From Saprospiraceae bacterium (lineage in GTDB: Bacteria > Bacteroidota > Bacteroidia > Chitinophagales > Saprospiraceae): a DNA stretch of 49,425 nt. The notes under the pieces were generated by a model. It did not search any database. It was given only the letters and a program-made list of their open reading frames with translations, and was not told the origin of the DNA. This document shows, piece by piece, positions 43,666-49,425 of this stretch. The translations under genes were made by a program, and so were the position numbers. Positions within the stretch are counted from its first letter, which is position 1. Every line of letters starts with the position of its first letter. The DNA lies in the NCBI GenBank assembly GCA_019694295.1, contig JAIBCG010000016.1, positions 1-49,425 on the forward strand, given 5' to 3'.

Positions 43666-44544
43666 ATGATGATTGGTAATAAATATCTGTATATAATCGG
43701 TGGACCGACTGCATCAGGCAAAACGGCACTGGCTGTTAATGAGGCAATTCGGCTTAACACAGTGGTTATTTCTGCCGACAGCCGGCAGTTTTATCGTGAA
43801 ATGTCAATCGGTACGGCCAAACCATCTCAACAGGAACTGGATAGTGTGACACATTTTTTTATCAACAATCTGTCTATCCATGATGAATATGATGTAGGAA
43901 CTTACGAGAGCGAAGTAATCCACCTGCTTGATGATTTGTACAAGAAGCACGACATAGTGATTATGGCTGGTGGTTCTGGACTCTTCATAAAAGCAGTGAC
44001 AGACGGACTCGATGACTTTCCTGAAATAGAAAGTGAAGTAAAGGAAAAATGCCAGCTTATTTTAGATAATGAAGGCATAGAAGGATTGCAACAATTCGTC
44101 AGACAAAAGGATCCACAATATTTTGCTGAGGTAGATATACAGAATCCGAGGCGATTGCTCAGAGCTGCAGAAGTAATTTTACAGTCCGGGCAGACTTATT
44201 CCGGGTTCAGAAAGAAGAGCCGGAAAATCAGAAACTTTGCAACTATTAAATACTTGATTAATCCAGAAAGAGAATTATTGTACGATAGAATCAATCTACG
44301 TGTGTTGCAAATGGTAGAGCAAGGTCTAGAGGCTGAAGCACGCCAATTGTATGCATACCGTCACTCGAAACCGCTGCAGACAGTAGGTTATCAGGAGTGG
44401 TTTGATTATTTTGACGGAAAAATTACCCGGAATCAAGCGATTGAGCTCATTCAGCAAAATACCAGACGTTATGCTAAAAGACAGCTGACCTGGTTCAGAA
44501 ATGACGGTGGCTGGTCAACTGATTTGCCGGGAATATTGAAGTGA
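43666..44544 (+). CDS. miaA: tRNA dimethylallyltransferase
   Basis: 292 residues (start at 43666 or the adjacent ATG 43669). P-loop GGPTASGKTALAVNEA, then VISADSRQFYREMSIGTAKPS (DSxQ and the substrate region), GGSGLFIKAVTDGLDDFP and the C-terminal TRRYAKRQLTWFRND are diagnostic. It adds the dimethylallyl group to A37 of tRNAs reading UNN codons. It faces the second giant HYR gene, with 144 bases between stop codons. Confidence 0.97.
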   Translation: MMIGNKYLYIIGGPTASGKTALAVNEAIRLNTVVISADSRQFYREMSIGTAKPSQQELDSVTHFFINNLSIHDEYDVGTYESEVIHLLDDLYKKHDIVIMAGGSGLFIKAVTDGLDDFPEIESEVKEKCQLILDNEGIEGLQQFVRQKDPQYFAEVDIQNPRRLLRAAEVILQSGQTYSGFRKKSRKIRNFATIKYLINPERELLYDRINLRVLQMVEQGLEAEARQLYAYRHSKPLQTVGYQEWFDYFDGKITRNQAIELIQQNTRRYAKRQLTWFRNDGGWSTDLPGILK

Positions 44545-44620
44545 TGTAATAACCTGATTCACTTAATCAAGTAATGATTATTAGCTTGGATTTTGTATTG
44601 GCTCATTTCCGAAGGTTTTG

Positions 44621-44657
44621 AAAAAAAAGGCGGCAGTCACTTTCGTAACTGCCGCTG
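44621..44657 (-). terminator. Terminator of the second giant HYR gene
   Basis: On the minus strand GCGGCAGT (44655-44648) pairs with ACTGCCGC (44637-44630), with an AC/GT inner extension, and is followed by CTTTTTTTT. It may also slow miaA transcripts arriving on the other strand. Confidence 0.88.
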
Positions 44658-44688
44658 CCTCAAAAAGTTTAAGTCCTTATCTTTATTC

Positions 44689-47600
44689 TTATCTCAGAAT
44701 CTGTATGTAACCGGAGTAAGTATTTCCGATACCATCTTCGAAGATATAGAAGTATGTTCCGTCAGGTAGCATTTTGCTGTTCCAACTTCCGTCCCAGTCG
44801 TTTTTATATTTATCGGCTGAGTAAACCTGATTGCCCCATCTGTTGAACACGGTCAGTTTATTGTCAGGATATTTGTCAATTCCTTCAATAAAGAACACAT
44901 CGTTCAGTCCATCATGGTTAGGAGTAATACCATTATTGAACACAAGGTCGTTGCAGTTTATGTTAACGAAAACTGTAGCAGTATCGCTTCCAAATTCATT
45001 TGTAATGGCATACTGGAACTCAAGTGGTTCACAGTTACCTTTCTGTGGTGTAACAGTTAACAACTTAGTACCATACATGCTCACGGTTGCATTGTCCGGT
45101 TTGCTGATTAGATTCACTTTTACCGTACCAGATCCGTATGTATCGTTATCAAGTACGCTTATGATAATCGGCTTACCTTCAAGGGTTGATCTGTAATCAT
45201 CAACAGCATTTGGCTTAAAGTTAGACTCTACTACTGTGATGTAAATGTATGTTGTGTCACAGTAACCGAGGTCGTCACAGACCACGATGCATGCTTTCTC
45301 CTGTCCAGGTTCAATGCCTGCAATGCTTACACAATAGTCATTAGCTGAGGCGTAGATAATACTGTATTCGCCTCCTAGATCAGAGCAAATATTGGTAATG
45401 CTTACCGGTGTGCCCTGTAGCTGGCTATTGTCGATACATACTTTCTTAGTTTCAGAAACCTGAACAGTTGTGTGTATATCATCAGGATCCAGACAGAATA
45501 CCTTGATATTTACCGTATCTGAGCAACCGGTCTGGCTTACGAATACGATCTGATGATTGCCGGATGTAAGTTTCAAGCCTGAACCGAGTGGTACAAGTTG
45601 TGTATTGATATCAAGTGTAGCTTTTCCTGAACCATTGCCTTGAACAATCTTCATTTGGCCGTAATTGGTGCCTTTTTTGCCACCAGAGATGCTGAGCGTC
45701 TTGGTGTTAAGTGTCCAGTTAGCTTGCGGATCAAGATTGTTCATCAGATTCACAAGTGCATTCATGTCAGCAAATGTGCCGTTGAATGTATTGTTGTTCA
45801 CTTTCCATGATTCAAGAACGTATGGGCCGGTTTTACCTTGACCTGGGATTGTCGCATAAGTGTATGACATCACTGTGTCAAAATCGCAACCAGTCAGATT
45901 GCCCGCATATTTAACTCCGTTATCATAGATGTCATAATCAACCGCATCAACCGGACTAATACCCAAGCACACATCAACAGGCTTATCGCAGTCTGCATTG
46001 GCCACAAGTAAGTTGTCCTCAGATATAAGATCAGCTTTGTTATCTTCTATGGTAAAGAATACCTTCTTCGTACAGTCGTTGTAACCAGGATAGTAAACAA
46101 TGACTGAATACTTTCCTGCAGGCAGATTGGTCTTGATGTTACCTGCACCTGAAGTAATACCCGCATTAGGGAACCACAGATACTCATAGTTGTCAGCACC
46201 ATTTGATACCAAAATCTCAACTTTACCATTGTTCTGGCCACAGCTGGCATCAGTTACCTTCACCTGAGTGATGATAGGAAGAATGCAACCGTTGCAATTC
46301 TTAAGCGCAGTAATCTTCTGTATCGCCTGTACAGAGTTTCCACACTTGTCGGTTGCTGTCCAGATTCTTGTGATGGTTACGTTGCACAATACTGTATCAG
46401 TGGTTTCGCTGAATACAAGCTGTATGTTATTGTCGCAGTTATCTGTTGCGTTTACATTAGGCAAGCCCGGAATAATCTGTCCTTTGTCAAGGTCAACCGT
46501 TACATCAGCAGGAACACCTGAGATGACAGGAGCAACATTGTCATGGATGGTTATTGTCTGTGAAACCTGAGCCACATTGCCACAGTCATCAACTGCTGTC
46601 CATGTTCTGATTATGTAACTACCTGTACAATTGCCGGCGCCATGTGCAGTTTCACCATAAGTGAGTGATACCTGGTCGCTGCATTCATCATGAACAGTAA
46701 CATTAGGCAGAGCCGGAATGTCATTTTCACAAGCCACAGTAATATCGGCAGGTACACCGCTGATGAGTGGTGGAACATTGTCGGTAACCTTAACGCTAAA
46801 CTCGAATATTGATTGATTGCCGCATTCGTCAGTTGCCTTTACGTAGTAAGTAATCAGCTCATAGAAGCCTGCAGTTTCGCAATCACTTTGGTAAGTACAT
46901 TCGCAGAACTGTACATCAATGTCAGTTGAGCAATTGTCCGTTACTGTTACATTTTGTTTTGTGAATCCAGGGATGTAGTCACCGCAACCAATTGTTATGG
47001 TATCGCCATTCGTAAATCCTGGCAGATTTATTGCTATTTCAGGTGCCTTTGTATCTTTTACCTCAATTTTCTGCGTGCACACGGTAGTATTTCCACAAGC
47101 ATCCTTAGCAATCCAGGTTCTAATGATTGTTTTTTCATGAGCGCAATTGCCAGCTAAAACTGTTTCTGCAAAGCTTACCTCCGGATCAGTTGTACAATCG
47201 TCTGTAGCCGTTACAATTGATGGTGAAGGAATTGTTGCATCACATTCTACCACAGCATCAGCCGGACAATTGTTGAATACAGGCCCTTTGTTATCCGATA
47301 CTTCAACATAGAATACCAATTCTTTGATATTACCACATGCATCAGTTGCGGAGGCAATACACTTCAACAGCTTGTGACATGGTTCATTGATGATAAATAT
47401 GTCAACCATATCAAATACCGGGTTTTGATCACAGTTGTCACTTAGAATGAAATCATCTGGTCCAAATCCGTTGAATGAATCACATTTAACTTTAACCGTA
47501 TCACTTTCACTAAAGTTAGTGAACAGTGGATTTTCCGGGTTGAATGCAATATTCGGAGCCTTTGTATCTTTTACATATATGGTCTGTGAGGCAGTTGCTG

Positions 47601-49425
47601 TGTTTCCACAATCATCCGTAGCTACCCATGTTCTAATCAATGTGTATGCCTGTGGACAGTTGCCCGGTACAGTTGTATCTGTGTATGTAAGATCAACATG
47701 CTGATCGCAATTATCTGTCGCCACGACATCACCACTCAAACCCGGTAATGTTTCATCACATTCAATCGTTACTGAGTTAGGTATTTTTGTGAATTTCGGT
47801 GCTTTCAAATCAGTAACAGTTATTTTCTGGCTAGCCTGAGCCACATTACCACATTCATCTGTAGCAGTCCAGGTCCTAATTATGGTATAAGCCTGAGGAC
47901 AAGCACCAGAAACAACATTTTCGTTGAAATCAACGGTAATGTTCGGATTGCAATCGTCAGAAACCGTTACATTTCCTGCAGCAGGAATCTGTTCTTCGCA
48001 ACTAATGGTCTGGTCAGCAGGTACCTGAGTAAATACCGGAGGCTGATTGTCAGTAACAGTTATTTTTTGGCTAGCCTGAGCCACATTACCACATTCATCA
48101 GCAGCAGTCCAGGTTCTTACTATAACATAACTTCCTGCACAATTACCACCTGCAGTAGTAGTCTCATGGTATGTCAGTGAAACAACCTGACTACAATCAT
48201 CAGTTGCATTTACAACCGGCAGATCCGGAACCTGAGCACCGCATCCGACTGTTACATCAGCAGGCACACCAGTAATGACCGGAGCTGTGTTGTCTGTCAC
48301 TTTGACAGCAAATTCGAAGATTGATGAATTGCCGCAAGCATCAGTAGCTTTTATATAATATGTGTAGAGTTCAAAGTACCCATCAGTAGTACAATCACCT
48401 TGGTAAATACATTTTACAAATTCGATGCTTACCTTAGGTGAACAATTATCTTTTGCAATAATGTTAGCTTTACTGATTGTCGGGATGAAGTCATCACAGT
48501 TAAGCACAAGTGTGTCACCATTCGTAATTCCAGGCTTATTGATGATTATTACAGGTGCTTTAGTGTCTTGTACTTCTATTGTTTGAACTGCGGTTGCTGT
48601 ATTGCCGCAATCATCCGTAGCTAACCATGTTCTGGTAAGTGTATATGACTGAGGACAGTTACCCGGTGTTGTAATGTCTGTATGACTTAGGTCAACATCC
48701 TGGTCACAGTTGTCAGTAACGATTATACTTGAACCAAATCCAGGAACTGCTTCGTCACATTCAATTGTCACTGAAGGTGGAACCTGAGTAAACACAGGAG
48801 GAGTATTGTCGATAACTGTAATTTTCTGAGTAGCAGTAGCGGCATTGCCACAATTATCAGTAGCCGTAAATGTTCTTACGAATGACTTGCCGGAAGCGCA
48901 ATCACCTGAAACCTGAGAATCAGCATAAGTAACGGTTACGTTGTTGTCGCAGTTGTCAGTAGCAGTAGCCAATACCACAGGAGCGATGCCATCACATTCT
49001 ATAGTGAGATGAGCAGGCACTGAAGTGAATACCGGCGCTTTTGTGTCGTGAACAGTGATGATCTGAACACACTGAGCAGTATTACCACAGTCATCCGTAG
49101 CCGTCCATGTTCTGGTGAGTGTATAACTGTCAGCACAAGAACCTGCTGCTTTATTTTCAGCGAAAGAAACGCTTACGTTGCTATCGCAATTATCAGTAGC
49201 TGTTACAGTAGCCGGAGCAGGCACTGCATCACATTCTACGGTAATGTTAGTAGGGCAAAGAGCGAATACCGGCGCTTCAGAATCCTTGATTGTAATGATC
49301 TGAGTAGCAGTAGCGGCATTGCCACAATTATCAGTAGCCGTAAATGTTCTTACGAATGACTTGCCGGAAGCGCAATCACCTGAAACCTGAGAATCAGCAT
49401 AAGTAACGGTTACGTTGTTGTCGCA
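44689..49425 (-). CDS. Second giant HYR-repeat surface protein, C-terminal 1578 residues (5' end outside the window)
   Basis: The frame is open from base 49425 to the stop at 44689, so the start is beyond the window. Thirteen HYR-type modules are visible (ten standard, two 'PGxTNGDT' and one 'GFGPDDF' class), the first one partial. Their consensus matches the 25321 product: 'TATDdCGNta...Q.I.V.DtkaP'. The C-terminal region repeats the first protein's order: a SprB-like segment (ITQVKVTDASCGQNNGKVEI), a 270-residue conserved region (NADCDKPVDVCLG, LDPQANWTLNTKTLSI), cadherin-like AVDDYRSTLEG and the type B T9SS sorting domain (NNGITPNHDGLNDVFFIEG to YSGYIQILR). Probable surface adhesin or filament, exported by Sec and T9SS. 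Confidence 0.9.
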   Translation of the reverse strand, partial: CDNNVTVTYADSQVSGDCASGKSFVRTFTATDNCGNAATATQIITIKDSEAPVFALCPTNITVECDAVPAPATVTATDNCDSNVSVSFAENKAAGSCADSYTLTRTWTATDDCGNTAQCVQIITVHDTKAPVFTSVPAHLTIECDGIAPVVLATATDNCDNNVTVTYADSQVSGDCASGKSFVRTFTATDNCGNAATATQKITVIDNTPPVFTQVPPSVTIECDEAVPGFGSSIIVTDNCDQDVDLSHTDITTPGNCPQSYTLTRTWLATDDCGNTATAVQTIEVQDTKAPVIIINKPGITNGDTLVLNCDDFIPTISKANIIAKDNCSPKVSIEFVKCIYQGDCTTDGYFELYTYYIKATDACGNSSIFEFAVKVTDNTAPVITGVPADVTVGCGAQVPDLPVVNATDDCSQVVSLTYHETTTAGGNCAGSYVIVRTWTAADECGNVAQASQKITVTDNQPPVFTQVPADQTISCEEQIPAAGNVTVSDDCNPNITVDFNENVVSGACPQAYTIIRTWTATDECGNVAQASQKITVTDLKAPKFTKIPNSVTIECDETLPGLSGDVVATDNCDQHVDLTYTDTTVPGNCPQAYTLIRTWVATDDCGNTATASQTIYVKDTKAPNIAFNPENPLFTNFSESDTVKVKCDSFNGFGPDDFILSDNCDQNPVFDMVDIFIINEPCHKLLKCIASATDACGNIKELVFYVEVSDNKGPVFNNCPADAVVECDATIPSPSIVTATDDCTTDPEVSFAETVLAGNCAHEKTIIRTWIAKDACGNTTVCTQKIEVKDTKAPEIAINLPGFTNGDTITIGCGDYIPGFTKQNVTVTDNCSTDIDVQFCECTYQSDCETAGFYELITYYVKATDECGNQSIFEFSVKVTDNVPPLISGVPADITVACENDIPALPNVTVHDECSDQVSLTYGETAHGAGNCTGSYIIRTWTAVDDCGNVAQVSQTITIHDNVAPVISGVPADVTVDLDKGQIIPGLPNVNATDNCDNNIQLVFSETTDTVLCNVTITRIWTATDKCGNSVQAIQKITALKNCNGCILPIITQVKVTDASCGQNNGKVEILVSNGADNYEYLWFPNAGITSGAGNIKTNLPAGKYSVIVYYPGYNDCTKKVFFTIEDNKADLISEDNLLVANADCDKPVDVCLGISPVDAVDYDIYDNGVKYAGNLTGCDFDTVMSYTYATIPGQGKTGPYVLESWKVNNNTFNGTFADMNALVNLMNNLDPQANWTLNTKTLSISGGKKGTNYGQMKIVQGNGSGKATLDINTQLVPLGSGLKLTSGNHQIVFVSQTGCSDTVNIKVFCLDPDDIHTTVQVSETKKVCIDNSQLQGTPVSITNICSDLGGEYSIIYASANDYCVSIAGIEPGQEKACIVVCDDLGYCDTTYIYITVVESNFKPNAVDDYRSTLEGKPIIISVLDNDTYGSGTVKVNLISKPDNATVSMYGTKLLTVTPQKGNCEPLEFQYAITNEFGSDTATVFVNINCNDLVFNNGITPNHDGLNDVFFIEGIDKYPDNKLTVFNRWGNQVYSADKYKNDWDGSWNSKMLPDGTYFYIFEDGIGNTYSGYIQILR
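48826..49425 (-). repeat. Identical 126-bp segments 474 bp apart in the second HYR gene
   Basis: Bases 48826-48951 and 49300-49425 are identical by eye and are separated by exactly 474 bases (158 codons, two HYR modules). The second copy runs into the window edge, so the repeat probably extends further. It encodes the CDNNVTVTYADSQVSGDC to TATDNCGNAATATQ part of a module. Confidence 0.88.

Overview
The window looks like a chromosomal segment of a Bacteroidota bacterium, most likely of the Saprospiria/Chitinophagales type. The evidence is threefold. The rpmB-rpmG-DUF4295-ftsY order is typical of the phylum. Promoters have the Bacteroidota form TTG-N19/21-TAnnTTTG. Six or seven genes end in type IX secretion system (T9SS) C-terminal sorting domains attached to SprB, hyalin-repeat (HYR) or choice-of-anchor modules. 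I see no prophage, insertion sequence, CRISPR array or integrase.

Layout. 1-297 is the tail of a T9SS cargo gene, followed by tRNA-Arg(ACG) and the cluster rpmB, rpmG, DUF4295 and ftsY (0.4-2.3 kb). From 2.3 to 10.8 kb lie four consecutive paralogous T9SS type A cargo genes with two kinds of N-terminal head, a variable number of SprB-like repeats and one shared sorting domain. They end at a bidirectional terminator facing lepA (minus strand). From 12.9 to 15.6 kb come a small secreted protein, a COG2509 FAD-dependent dehydrogenase and a DoxX-like membrane protein. From 15.7 to 18.65 kb is the most unusual locus: a LytTR response regulator, a 49-residue peptide with a double-glycine leader, and a TPR histidine kinase with no visible membrane segment. 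From 19 to 24.6 kb are housekeeping genes (ridA, trpS, a FAH-family hydrolase, metK, mtgA) and a thioredoxin-fold lipoprotein-like or secreted protein.

From 25.3 to 33.9 kb is one 2874-codon gene for a giant surface protein. It has 27 disulfide-rich HYR-type modules of four classes, including a near-identical 513-bp tandem duplication, and ends in a T9SS type B (CHU_C/gliding-type) sorting domain. From 34.0 to 44.5 kb follow tRNA-Lys(TTT), feoAB, cmk, a helical-repeat protein of unknown function, a kbp/ygaU (BON-LysM) homologue interrupted by an in-frame TAA, a FabH-type synthase, rmuC, a PlsC-like acyltransferase and miaA. The window ends inside a second giant HYR protein on the minus strand, a paralogue of the first that faces it.

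How it fits together. The ordinary genes cover translation, SRP targeting, methionine and iron metabolism, lipid and peptidoglycan synthesis and tRNA modification. The accessory content is almost all cell-surface: T9SS-exported, Cys-rich modular adhesin-like proteins that diversify by tandem duplication, repeat expansion and head swapping. The three-gene regulatory locus is a candidate peptide-signalling system. Functions are inferred from recognised motifs; no database searches were possible.
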